A stretch of 64,000 nucleotides of DNA, taken from the NCBI RefSeq assembly GCF_964218355.1, contig NZ_CAXPMC010000020.1, positions 1-64,000 of the forward strand, written 5' to 3'. The translations under genes were made by a program, and so were the position numbers. Position 1 is the stretch's first letter. Each line of letters starts with the position of its first letter. Source of the stretch: Ferrovibrio sp964218355. Lineage in GTDB: Bacteria; Pseudomonadota; Alphaproteobacteria; Ferrovibrionales; Ferrovibrionaceae. The notes below the pieces were generated by a model that saw nothing but the letters and a program-made list of their open reading frames with translations, searched no databases and was not told the DNA's origin. Shown in pieces: positions 49,554 through 57,590 of this stretch.

Positions 49554-50921
49554 ATGACCGCGCGCATTCTGGTCGTCGATGACATCCGCACCAATATCAA
49601 GGTGCTGGAAGCCAAACTGACCAGCGAATATTACGAAGTGATCACCGCCGGCAGCGGCCCGGAGGCGCTGGATGCTGCCGCCCAGCAGAAGCCGGACCTG
49701 ATCCTGCTCGACGTGATGATGCCGGGCATGGACGGTTTCGAGGTCTGCCGCCGGCTGAAAGCCGATCCGGACACTGCCTATATCCCGGTGATCATGGTCA
49801 CCGCGCTCGGCGACCCGGAAGACCGGGTGCAGGGCCTCAGCGCCGGTGCCGACGATTTCCTGACCAAGCCGGTCGACGACATCGCCATGTTTGCCCGCGT
49901 CCGCTCGCTGCTGCGGGTCAAGCTGATGCTCGACGAGCTGCGGATGCGCGAACGCACATCGGCCTCGCTGGGCGTGATTTCGCCGCCGGTGCCCAGCCTC
50001 GACGAGGATTATTCCTCGGCCAGCATCCTGCTGGTGGAAGACAATCCGCGCGACCAGATGCGCCTGCAGCGCATGATCGAGGGCCAGTTCCGCACCGAAA
50101 TCACGGCCGATGGTGCCGATGCACTGGCCCGCGCGCGCCGGCACGAATACGACTCGGTGGTGGTCAGCCTCAGCCTGCAGAATCCCGATGGCCTGCGGCT
50201 CTGTTCGCAGTTCCGCACCACCGAGGAAACCCGCAACGTGCCGATCCTGCTGCTGGTCGGGCCCGATGACCAGAAGCAGCTGGTGAAAGGCCTCGAGATC
50301 GGCGTCACCGACTATGTCGTGCGGCCGATCGACCGCAACGAGTTCATCGCTCGCCTGCGCGCCCAGGTGCGCCGCAAGCGTTATCAGGACCGGCTGCGGC
50401 AGCATTACCAGCAGAGCATCGAGATGGCGGTCACCGATCCGCTGACCGGGCTGTACAACCGCCGCTACATGGCCTCGCATCTGGCAACCCTGCTGACCCA
50501 GAGCGCGGCCCAGCACAATACCGCCGTGCTGATCATGGATCTCGATCATTTCAAGCAGATCAACGACACCCACGGCCACCCGGTGGGCGACGAGGTGCTG
50601 CGCGAGGTGGGCAACCGCATCGTGCGCAACATCCGCGGCATCGACCTGGCCTGCCGCTATGGCGGCGAGGAATTCGTCGTCCTGATGCCGGACACCGATC
50701 TCGACTCCGCCGAGATCGTTGCCAGCCGCCTGCTGCAGGCGATCGGCGAGAAGCCGGTCGGGGTGAAGACGGCGGCGGGCCAGCTGACCGTGACCTGCTC
50801 GATCGGCTGCACCGGGGCGCTGGCCGGAGACAGTGCCGAGAGCCTGCTGAAACGGGCCGACGACGCGCTATACGAGGCGAAGACCGGCGGCCGCAACCGG
50901 ATCATCTACAGGCGCGCCTGA
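49554..50921 (+). CDS. pleD: Diguanylate cyclase response regulator PleD
   Basis: The 455-residue protein has two receiver domains and a GGDEF domain, the PleD plan. The first receiver has phosphoacceptor Asp53 (LILLDVMMPGMDG). The second (about 155-275) lacks it, with VVVSLSLQNPDG in that place, and is an adaptor as in Caulobacter PleD. The output domain has TDPLTGLYNRRYM, VLIMDLDHFKQINDTHGH and CRYGGEEFVVLMP, with an I-site RxxD (RGID) five residues before. It makes c-di-GMP when phosphorylated. It starts 12 bases after divK. Confidence 0.96.
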   Translation: MTARILVVDDIRTNIKVLEAKLTSEYYEVITAGSGPEALDAAAQQKPDLILLDVMMPGMDGFEVCRRLKADPDTAYIPVIMVTALGDPEDRVQGLSAGADDFLTKPVDDIAMFARVRSLLRVKLMLDELRMRERTSASLGVISPPVPSLDEDYSSASILLVEDNPRDQMRLQRMIEGQFRTEITADGADALARARRHEYDSVVVSLSLQNPDGLRLCSQFRTTEETRNVPILLLVGPDDQKQLVKGLEIGVTDYVVRPIDRNEFIARLRAQVRRKRYQDRLRQHYQQSIEMAVTDPLTGLYNRRYMASHLATLLTQSAAQHNTAVLIMDLDHFKQINDTHGHPVGDEVLREVGNRIVRNIRGIDLACRYGGEEFVVLMPDTDLDSAEIVASRLLQAIGEKPVGVKTAAGQLTVTCSIGCTGALAGDSAESLLKRADDALYEAKTGGRNRIIYRRA

Positions 50922-50947
50922 GCGCACTGCCGGGTATCCGCATAACG

Positions 50948-50978
50948 AAAAACCCCGCCGGGCTGCCCAGGCGGGGTT
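50948..50978 (-). terminator. Intrinsic terminator of rpmG, possibly bidirectional
   Basis: AACCCCGCC (50951-50959) pairs with GGCGGGGTT (50970-50978). On the minus strand the stem is followed by TTTTT, so it ends the leftward rpmG transcript. It lies 26 bases after the pleD stop and may also stop pleD, though on that side the T-run is poor. Confidence 0.85.
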
Positions 50979-51022
50979 CCTGTTATCTGGCGCCTGCCCG
51001 TACGGGGCGGCGGCCGGAAACC

Positions 51023-51190
51023 TTACTTGATCTTGGTTTCCTTGAATTCGACATGCTTGCGGGCGACCGGGTCGTATTTCTTGAACGACAGCTTCTCGGT
51101 CTTGGTCCGCGGATTCTTCTTGGTCACGTAGAAGAAGCCGGTATCGGCGGTGCTCAGCAGCTTGATCTTCAGGGTGGTCGGCTTGGCCAT
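51023..51190 (-). CDS. rpmG: 50S ribosomal protein L33
   Basis: This 55-residue gene is too short for simple ORF cut-offs. Reading leftward from the ATG at 51190 gives MAKPTTLKIKLLSTADTG, then FFYVTKKNPRTKTEKLSFKK and YDPVARKHVEFKETKIK. These are the L33 hallmarks. It is the Cys-free type: none of the zinc-ribbon Cys is present, so it does not depend on zinc. It faces pleD with a good terminator between. Confidence 0.97.
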   Translation of the reverse strand: MAKPTTLKIKLLSTADTGFFYVTKKNPRTKTEKLSFKKYDPVARKHVEFKETKIK

Positions 51191-51264
51191 GACACTGATT
51201 CCACGGGTTCGTACGGCAAGGATTGGCGGCGCAGCATAGGGATTCGCGGCGCGATGTCAACCGA

Positions 51265-51915
51265 TTACCGGGGGGCCCCGTCCGGTGCCGCATTTGTCCA
51301 GCGGATCAGGGGCTTACCCAGCCGGTAGCACCAGAAGGCATGGCGGTCCGGGCGCAGGTCCGGCCCCAGTGTGGCCAGCTGGTCGAGCACGAATTCGGTG
51401 ATGTCGGCCACCGGCAGGCGCCAGGCGGCCGGCAGGGGCCGGAAACCGAGGTCGAGCAGTTCCCCGGACCCGCCCAGGGTGACCGGCAGGCCGGTCACGT
51501 CGCACAGGAAGAACCGGGCGTGGAAGCGGATCGGGCTCTCTGCCGGGGTGATGGCCCGGCACAGATAGGTCAGTCCGGCCAGATCCGGCCGCAGCCGCCC
51601 GGCCGCCACCGGGCCCAGCGCGATGCCGGTTTCCTCCCAGGTCTCGCGCAGGGCCGCCACGGCCAGCGCAGTGGCCGTCCGGCGGTCTCCGGCTACATGC
51701 TTTCTCAGAAAATCATCGTTATATTTCAATAAATTTATAGGAGTTTCTGACCTGTCCTCTGCATCCAGGCGTCCGCCCGGGAAAGCATAGAGATTGGGCA
51801 GGAAGCGGTGGCGGCCAGCCCGGCGGCCCAGCAGCACCTCGGGCCCGTCCGGACCCCGGCGCAGCAGCACCAGGCTGGCGGCATCCCGCGGCGTCACCGG
51901 ACGGGCAGCCATCAT
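51265..51915 (-). CDS. NUDIX hydrolase, NUDT19-like (downstream copy)
   Basis: I start at the ATG at 51915, which overlaps the upstream stop (ATGA), giving 216 residues; ATG 51912 is equally possible. The Nudix helix RETWEETGIAL is intact. About 30 extra residues separate it from the PGGRLDAED strand. An insertion of this kind occurs in NUDT19-like CoA diphosphatases. FLPNLYAFPGG and YLCRAITPAESPIRFHARFF are shared with its neighbour. It probably hydrolyses CoA or a related nucleotide, by inference. Confidence 0.87.
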   Translation of the reverse strand: MMAARPVTPRDAASLVLLRRGPDGPEVLLGRRAGRHRFLPNLYAFPGGRLDAEDRSETPINLLKYNDDFLRKHVAGDRRTATALAVAALRETWEETGIALGPVAAGRLRPDLAGLTYLCRAITPAESPIRFHARFFLCDVTGLPVTLGGSGELLDLGFRPLPAAWRLPVADITEFVLDQLATLGPDLRPDRHAFWCYRLGKPLIRWTNAAPDGAPR

Positions 51916-52610
51916 TCCCAGGACAGCTGGCGCCGGCCATGGCGCATGAAATGGAACGGCACCTGGCGGGCGGGATCGTCCATCGCCGCCGGTTCCAGCC
52001 ACCCGGCTAGGTGCGCCAGAACATATTGCGTGATGCCCGGCAGCAGCAGGTCGCCGGTTTCCTCCGGCCGGATCCAGGTGAGCTTGTCGAGTTCGGCGGA
52101 GGGGCGGATATCGCCGCGTGCCGATTCGGCCGGGGCGGCGAAGAAACGGGCATCGAAGCGCCGCGGGCGGCCCGGCGGGGTGATCGCCCGGCAGATATAC
52201 AGCAGCGGCGCCGGGTCGGGGATGAACCCGTCCGCGCAGAAGGCCGCCCAGCCCGGCGAGGGCGGCACGGCCGGCAGGCGGCCCGGGACTGCCAGCCGCA
52301 GGCCGGATTCCTCGAAGGTCTCGCGGATCGCGGCCAGAGCCAGGGCGGCGGCCTTGCGCGGGCCGGTGCGCCTGCTGCGGCCGAGCCGGGCCAGGCTGAC
52401 CGGCGACAGCGGCGTGGCCGGGCGGATGCGGTAATCGGCTGGATCGAGGCGGCCGCCGGGAAACACGAAGCGGTTGGGCAGGAAGGCGCTGGCCCCATGA
52501 CGTTCGCCCATCAGCACTTCCAGGCGGCCGCCGCGCCGGCGATACAGGATCAGGGTGGCGGCATCGCGCACCGGCTGCGATGCCGGCCTGGCTCCATCGC
52601 CGTCAGGCAT
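51912..52610 (-). CDS. NUDIX hydrolase, NUDT19-like (upstream copy)
   Basis: From ATG 52610, which overlaps the DUF983 stop, the protein has 232 residues; an ATG at 52634 would add eight. The Nudix helix RETFEESGLRL is intact and follows PGGRLDPADYRIRP after an Arg-rich insertion of about 30 residues. LLYICRAITPPGRPRRFDAR and FLPNRFVFPGG match the downstream copy. The pair clearly arose by tandem duplication. The CoA-pyrophosphatase role is inferred from the NUDT19-like layout. Confidence 0.87.
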   Translation of the reverse strand: MPDGDGARPASQPVRDAATLILYRRRGGRLEVLMGERHGASAFLPNRFVFPGGRLDPADYRIRPATPLSPVSLARLGRSRRTGPRKAAALALAAIRETFEESGLRLAVPGRLPAVPPSPGWAAFCADGFIPDPAPLLYICRAITPPGRPRRFDARFFAAPAESARGDIRPSAELDKLTWIRPEETGDLLLPGITQYVLAHLAGWLEPAAMDDPARQVPFHFMRHGRRQLSWE

Positions 52611-53010
52611 GATCGGGTTCACCGCCGAAGCCATGCATGCGCTTGGCCCATTGCAGCCCGATCAGGCAACCCTTGATATGCGGCAGCAGCCACAGCGACA
52701 GGCCGAGCGTCAGCGGCAGCCACAGCACCATATGCACCCATTCCGGCGGCTGGACATGCTGTTCGAGCATCAGCATCAGCGGCACGATGATATGGCCGAC
52801 GATCAGGATGGTGAAATAGGGCGGGGCATCGTCGGCACGGTGGCCGGCCAGTTCCAGTCCGCAGGAGGGGCAATGCCCGTTGACCTTCAGGTACCGGCCG
52901 AAGATGCGGCCCTGGCCGCATTGCGGGCAGCGGCCGCGCCAGCCACGCCGCATGGCATCGCCGGCCGGCCGCTCCGCCAGGTCGTCGAGCCTGAGCGGCA
53001 TCACAGCCAT
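52603..53010 (-). CDS. DUF983 membrane protein
   Basis: The 135-residue protein begins with a zinc-ribbon-like pair: CPQCGQGRIF and CPSCGLELAG (about residues 28-53). Two transmembrane helices follow, FTILIVGHIIVPLMLMLE and VLWLPLTLGLSLWLLPHI. DUF983 proteins are common near rnr, NUDIX and rpmG in alphaproteobacteria; their function is unknown. The start is ATG 53010, overlapping the corA stop; ATG 53001 (TGATG) is also possible. Confidence 0.88.
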   Translation of the reverse strand: MAVMPLRLDDLAERPAGDAMRRGWRGRCPQCGQGRIFGRYLKVNGHCPSCGLELAGHRADDAPPYFTILIVGHIIVPLMLMLEQHVQPPEWVHMVLWLPLTLGLSLWLLPHIKGCLIGLQWAKRMHGFGGEPDHA

Positions 53011-53987
53011 CCCTTGCGCTTGAAGAACCAGTAGGGCAGCACGGCCGAGGCAATCATCAGCCCGATGGCGAGCGGGTAGCCGAAGCTCCAGTCCAGCTCC
53101 GGCATGTGCTGGAAATTCATGCCGTAGATGCTGGCGATCAGGGTCGGCGGCAGAAACACGGTCGCGGCAACCGAGAAGATCTTGATGATCTTGGTCTGCT
53201 GGATGTTGATCAGGCCGAGCGTGGCATCGAGCAGGAAATTGCCCTTGTGGGCGAGGAAGGCGGCCTGCTCGTTCAGCGACTGCACGTCACGCGCCAGGGT
53301 CTTCAGCCAGGTGCGGCTTTCCTTGGTGCCGCGCTGTTCGGCCATGGTTAGGTTGAGGAAGGCGATCAGGCGGGTCAGCGATACCAGGCTGTCGCGGATG
53401 CGCGAGGTCAGGTCCTCGACGCGACCGAGCTTGCGCACGGCATCCTCGAGATCGGTCTCGTCGGCCGATTCATGTTCGCCCTGCGGGGTGTAGCCGAAGA
53501 TGTCGCGCGATACACCGTCGAGATCCTTGCCGGCATTCTCCAGCACGTCGGCCGCACGATCGATGATCGAATCCAGCAGGCCGCAGAGCACCGCATCGGG
53601 ATTGCTGCGCAGACCGGGCTGACGCTGGGCGCGGGCGACATACTGGCGGAAGGACAGCGGATCGGCATAGCGCAGGGTGACCAGGGCCCGCGGCGTGCGC
53701 ATGAAGGTGACGGCCGTCGTCTGCGGCAGCGGTGTCTCGGCATGGTACAGCACGTTGGCTGTCAGGTAGCTGACATCGCCCTCGCGATAGAGACGGCTGG
53801 AGGTTTCGATCTCCTGCATTTCCTCGCGGGTCGGCATGTCGAGTTCGAGCATGCCGTCGACGGCCTTTTCCTCCTCGGCTGTCGGCTCGATCAGGTCGAT
53901 CCAGATCACGCCCTCGGGCAGGGGATTGCCGGGGTCGAGCGAGATGCGCTGGAATTCATTGCCTTGCGGCAGGTAGGCGTGAATCAT
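53001..53987 (-). CDS. corA: CorA-family magnesium/divalent cation transporter
   Basis: The 328-residue protein has a large cytoplasmic N-terminal domain and two C-terminal membrane spans. The selectivity motif YGMNFQHMPEL lies between the spans (about residues 286-296). It ends in the basic FFKRKGWL. CorA forms a pentameric channel for Mg2+ and also Co2+ or Ni2+. The following DUF983 gene overlaps it, so the four genes corA, DUF983, NUDIX and NUDIX are one unit. No Mg2+ riboswitch was recognised in the 139 bases upstream. Confidence 0.93.
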   Translation of the reverse strand: MIHAYLPQGNEFQRISLDPGNPLPEGVIWIDLIEPTAEEEKAVDGMLELDMPTREEMQEIETSSRLYREGDVSYLTANVLYHAETPLPQTTAVTFMRTPRALVTLRYADPLSFRQYVARAQRQPGLRSNPDAVLCGLLDSIIDRAADVLENAGKDLDGVSRDIFGYTPQGEHESADETDLEDAVRKLGRVEDLTSRIRDSLVSLTRLIAFLNLTMAEQRGTKESRTWLKTLARDVQSLNEQAAFLAHKGNFLLDATLGLINIQQTKIIKIFSVAATVFLPPTLIASIYGMNFQHMPELDWSFGYPLAIGLMIASAVLPYWFFKRKGWL

Positions 53988-54126
53988 GCGTGCCTTCCCT
54001 GTTTCTGGCCTGATCGAAAAATCGTGGTGTGGCGCCCTTTTAGACCCGTTTGAGGGCCGAGGGAAGCCCGGGAATCCGCCCCCGGCGATTTTGCCGCAGG
54101 GTCGTGACCCCGGGGTTACAGATCCG

Positions 54127-55101
54127 TCAGGGGCGAACCGGACTGGGTGCCGGCAGGGGCAGGCCGCGGGCCTGCAGCACTGCGCGCAGACGGTCCGGGT
54201 AGTCGCTGATCAGACCGTCGACCTTCAGGTCGAGCAGACGGTTCATGTCATCCGGGTCGTTCACCGTCCATGGCACAACCGCCAGGTTGCGGGCATGCGC
54301 GGTGGCGACAAGCTCGGCCGTCACGTTCCGGTGGAAGGGGGACCAGATGCCGCAGCCGGCGGCCTGCACCAGGGCCGGGGTCTGCGGGAAATCGTCGGCA
54401 TCCAGCCCGGCAAGCCAAGGGCTGGCATCGGGCCGGCCGCGCTGCACGTTGTCGAAACTGGTGCCTTCGATGGTCAGGCAGGCGCGCGGAATATCCGGCG
54501 CCAGCCGCGCCGCTTCCTTCAGGCTGCGCCAGTCGAAGGACTGGATGGTGGCGCGCCGTTCGAGCCCGGCGGCACGGACGGCATCGACCAGGGCCACGGC
54601 CATCTGCTCCGGTGAGGCCGTTTCATCGGGCTTCAGCGGGTTGAGCTTGGTCTCGATATTGAACCGTACGTCTGCATTGCCGGCCTTGCGGACCAGCGCG
54701 AAGACATCCTGCAGCAGCGGCAGCTGCGTACCATCGACTGGTATCTGGTCGGGGAAGCCGCGGGCATAACGGCTCGACGGGTCCAGCCGGCCGACATCGA
54801 AGGCCTGCAGGTCCGCAATGCGGCTGTGCCAGATGGCCGGGCCGGGTGCCGCGATCCATGCGCCATCCTTGCGGGCCAGATGCGGCTGCAGCAGCGGATC
54901 GTGGCTGACCACCAGCTGGCCATCGGCGCTGAGGCCGACATCCAGTTCCAGCGTGGTGACGCCCAGCGACAGCGCCGTGGCGAAGGCAGGCAGGGTGTTT
55001 TCCGGCGCCAGGCCGCGGGCGCCGCGATGGCCCTGCAGGTCGAAGGCAGCAGCCGGCAGGGCCGCGGCGAGAATGGCGGTGCAGGCGAGGATACGGATCA
55101 T
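54127..55101 (-). CDS. Glycerophosphodiester phosphodiesterase, secreted type
   Basis: The ATG at 55101 overlaps the rnr stop (ATGA) and gives 324 residues with a short signal peptide, MIRILACTAILAAALPAAA. The catalytic HRG lies in LQGHRGARGLAPENT, followed by TLELDVGLSADGQLVVSHDP and VRFNIETKLNPLKP. SPFHRNVTAEL and VPWTVNDPDDMNRLLDL are typical of the C-terminal half. It is a periplasmic enzyme releasing glycerol 3-phosphate from deacylated phospholipids. It is only distantly like the cytoplasmic GDPD at 43.9 kb. Confidence 0.93.
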   Translation of the reverse strand: MIRILACTAILAAALPAAAFDLQGHRGARGLAPENTLPAFATALSLGVTTLELDVGLSADGQLVVSHDPLLQPHLARKDGAWIAAPGPAIWHSRIADLQAFDVGRLDPSSRYARGFPDQIPVDGTQLPLLQDVFALVRKAGNADVRFNIETKLNPLKPDETASPEQMAVALVDAVRAAGLERRATIQSFDWRSLKEAARLAPDIPRACLTIEGTSFDNVQRGRPDASPWLAGLDADDFPQTPALVQAAGCGIWSPFHRNVTAELVATAHARNLAVVPWTVNDPDDMNRLLDLKVDGLISDYPDRLRAVLQARGLPLPAPSPVRP

Positions 55102-57380
55102 TTTTTCTTCCGGCTGCGATGCTTGCTCCACGGCGCCTTGCTGCCCTGCCGCTTCTGCTCGGGGCGCTCCGCCGGTCTGCGGCCCCCGCGGCGCCCGGTA
55201 TCGAGGCTGCGGCCCTCGCGGTCCAGCATCTCGAAGCGCAGGCCGCCGGTCACCGGCGTTGCTTCGGCCAGCCGCACGGCGACGCTGTCGCCCAGCCGGT
55301 AGCGCTTGTTGCCGCGCCGGCCGACCAGGGCGCGTTTCGCTTCGTCATGGGTGTAGAAATCGTCGCCGAGGCTGGAGATCGGCACGAAGCCGTCGGCACC
55401 GGTCTCGGCCAGTTCGACGAACAGGCCGAAGCGGGTGACGCCGGTGATGCGCCCGTCGAAATCCGCGCCGACATGTTCCGACATGTAGGCGGCGACGAAG
55501 CGGTCCATGGCGTCGCGTTCGGCCTGCATCGAGCGGCGCTCGGTCAGCGAGATGTGTTCGGCGGTCTGCTCGAAGGTCTCGTCTTCCTCCGGCGGCAGGC
55601 CGTCATCGCCCAGCTTCAGGCCGCGGATCAGCGCGCGATGCACCAGCACATCGGCATAGCGGCGGATCGGCGAGGTGAAATGGGCGTAGCGCGACAGGTT
55701 GAGGCCGAAATGGCCCTTGTTGTCGGGCGTGTAATAGGCCTGCATCTGGCTGCGCAGCACCACCTCGTTGACCAGCCGCTCGTATTCGCCGCCGCGGGCC
55801 GCTTCGAGGATGCTGTTGAAATGCATCGGCCGCAGGCCCTGGCCCTTGGCCAGCCGGTAATCCAGCGTGGCGAGGAACTTGCGCAAGGAATCGATCTTCT
55901 CGTCCGACGGCTGCTCGTGCACGCGGTACATGCAGGGCTGGCGGCGTTTCTCCAGCTCCTCGGCCGCCGCCACGTTGGCCGTGATCATGAAATCCTCGAT
56001 CACCTGGTGGCTCAGCATGTGTTCGCGCGGGCGGATGGCAGCAATATGGCCGTCGCGGCCCATGACCACCCGGCGTTCCGGCGCGTTGATCGCCAGCGGC
56101 TGGCGGGCGGCGCGGGCTTCGTTCAGGGCGGCATGGCAGGCATAGAGCGGTTTCAGCACCGGATCGAGGAAGGGTGCGGATGCCTCGTCCGGGTTGCCGT
56201 CAATGGCCTGCTGCACCTGGGCATAGGACAGGCCGGCGGCGCAGCGCATCAGGCCGCGCACGAATTTGTGGCGCAGCTTTTTGCCCTTGGCGTCGAACCA
56301 CAGATGCACGGCCAGGCAGGCGCGGTCCTTGCCCTCGACCAGCGAACAGAGATCGGCCGACAGCGCTTCCGGCAGCATCGGAACCACGCGGTCGGGAAAA
56401 TAGGTCGAATTGCCGCGCATGCGGGCATCGTGATCGAGCGCGCTGCCGGGCTTCACGTAATGGGCGACATCGGCGATGGCGACGATGGCATGCCAGCCGC
56501 CCCTGTTGTTCGGATCGTCGTCGGGTTCGGCAAAGACCGCGTCGTCATGGTCGCGGGCATCTTCCGGATCGATGGTGATCAGCGGGATATCGCGCAGGTC
56601 GTCGCGGCCGCGCACCGTCACCGGCCTGGCTTTCTCGGCTTCGCGGATGGCGGCCTCGGAGAAATTCACCGGGATGCCGAAGCTGAAGATCGGAATCAGG
56701 CTCAGTGCCTTGGGGTCGGTGGCGCTGCCGATCACCTCGGCAACCCGGGCCGGCCGCAGGCCGAAGCGGCGGCCGGGCAGGGGCTGGGCCACCACGAACT
56801 GGCCGGACGATGCGCCGCCGTAATCCTCCGGCGCAATGACGTATTCGTGGCGCACCTTCTTGTCGGTCGGCTGCAGCCGGGCATGGCCGTCGGCATCGAT
56901 GGTGAACAGGCCGAGCACCGGCTGTTCGTCCTGTTCCAGCCGTTTCATCACCCGGCCGGCATAGCGGTTGCGGCCGGCCCGGCTGAGGCGGGCCAGCACG
57001 CGGTCGCCGACGCCGGCTTCGGCTGCCTCGCGACGGCGCGCCTTGCCGCCGGTCTCGAAAACGATCTTCGGCGGATCGCCGTCGCCGGTCCACTCGACCG
57101 GCCGGCCGATCAGGTCGCCATGGCTGTCCAGCCGCACCAGGTCGACGAGGCAGACTTCGGGCAGCTCGCCCTTCGGCGTCATGCGTTTGCCATGGCCCTG
57201 CTGCAGGTCGCCGTCGGTTTTCAGTTCGCGCAGCAGTTTCTTCAGTGCCAGCCGGTCGTCGGCGCTGACATTGAAGGCGCGCGCGATTTCGCGCTTGCCG
57301 ACCCTGCCCGGGTTCTCGGCAACATATTTCAGGATGTCCTGCTTGGACGGGAGGCCGGCCGCGACCTTCTTCTTCGCCAC
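55098..57380 (-). CDS. rnr: Ribonuclease R
   Basis: The 760-residue 3'-5' exoribonuclease has an N-terminal winged-helix region (GLPSKQDILKYVAENPGRVG), two cold-shock domains, and the RNB catalytic domain with IDPEDARDHDDAVFAE carrying the metal-binding Asp residues. An S1 domain lies near the C-terminus (HVGADFDGRITGVTRFGLFV), followed by a basic tail ending RSRKKK. It degrades structured RNA. It starts three bases after the topA stop, so the two are co-transcribed. Confidence 0.96.
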   Translation of the reverse strand: MAKKKVAAGLPSKQDILKYVAENPGRVGKREIARAFNVSADDRLALKKLLRELKTDGDLQQGHGKRMTPKGELPEVCLVDLVRLDSHGDLIGRPVEWTGDGDPPKIVFETGGKARRREAAEAGVGDRVLARLSRAGRNRYAGRVMKRLEQDEQPVLGLFTIDADGHARLQPTDKKVRHEYVIAPEDYGGASSGQFVVAQPLPGRRFGLRPARVAEVIGSATDPKALSLIPIFSFGIPVNFSEAAIREAEKARPVTVRGRDDLRDIPLITIDPEDARDHDDAVFAEPDDDPNNRGGWHAIVAIADVAHYVKPGSALDHDARMRGNSTYFPDRVVPMLPEALSADLCSLVEGKDRACLAVHLWFDAKGKKLRHKFVRGLMRCAAGLSYAQVQQAIDGNPDEASAPFLDPVLKPLYACHAALNEARAARQPLAINAPERRVVMGRDGHIAAIRPREHMLSHQVIEDFMITANVAAAEELEKRRQPCMYRVHEQPSDEKIDSLRKFLATLDYRLAKGQGLRPMHFNSILEAARGGEYERLVNEVVLRSQMQAYYTPDNKGHFGLNLSRYAHFTSPIRRYADVLVHRALIRGLKLGDDGLPPEEDETFEQTAEHISLTERRSMQAERDAMDRFVAAYMSEHVGADFDGRITGVTRFGLFVELAETGADGFVPISSLGDDFYTHDEAKRALVGRRGNKRYRLGDSVAVRLAEATPVTGGLRFEMLDREGRSLDTGRRGGRRPAERPEQKRQGSKAPWSKHRSRKKK

Positions 57381-57383
57381 CGG

Positions 57384-57590
57384 CTAGGCCGCTGCGGTCT
57401 TCTTGGCCGCCGGCTTCTTCGCCGCGGCCTTTTTGGCGGCCGGCTTCTTGGCTGCCGCCTTTTTCTTCGGGGCGGCCTTCTTGGGCTTGGCTTCGGCCTT
57501 TTCCGCCTTCGGCGCAGCGGCCTTCTTCGCCTTCGGCGCGGCCTTTTTCTTCTTGCCGCCCTTGGCACGGGCGGCAATCGCCTCGATGGC
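57384..57590 (-). repeat. Ala/Lys/Pro repeat region encoding the TopA tail
   Basis: The last 65-70 codons of topA are a low-complexity tract of units like AAKKPAAKKA and KAEKAEAKPKKA, rich in repeated GCC and AAG codons. It resembles the basic tails of histone-like proteins. Such tracts readily change length between strains. Confidence 0.8.
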
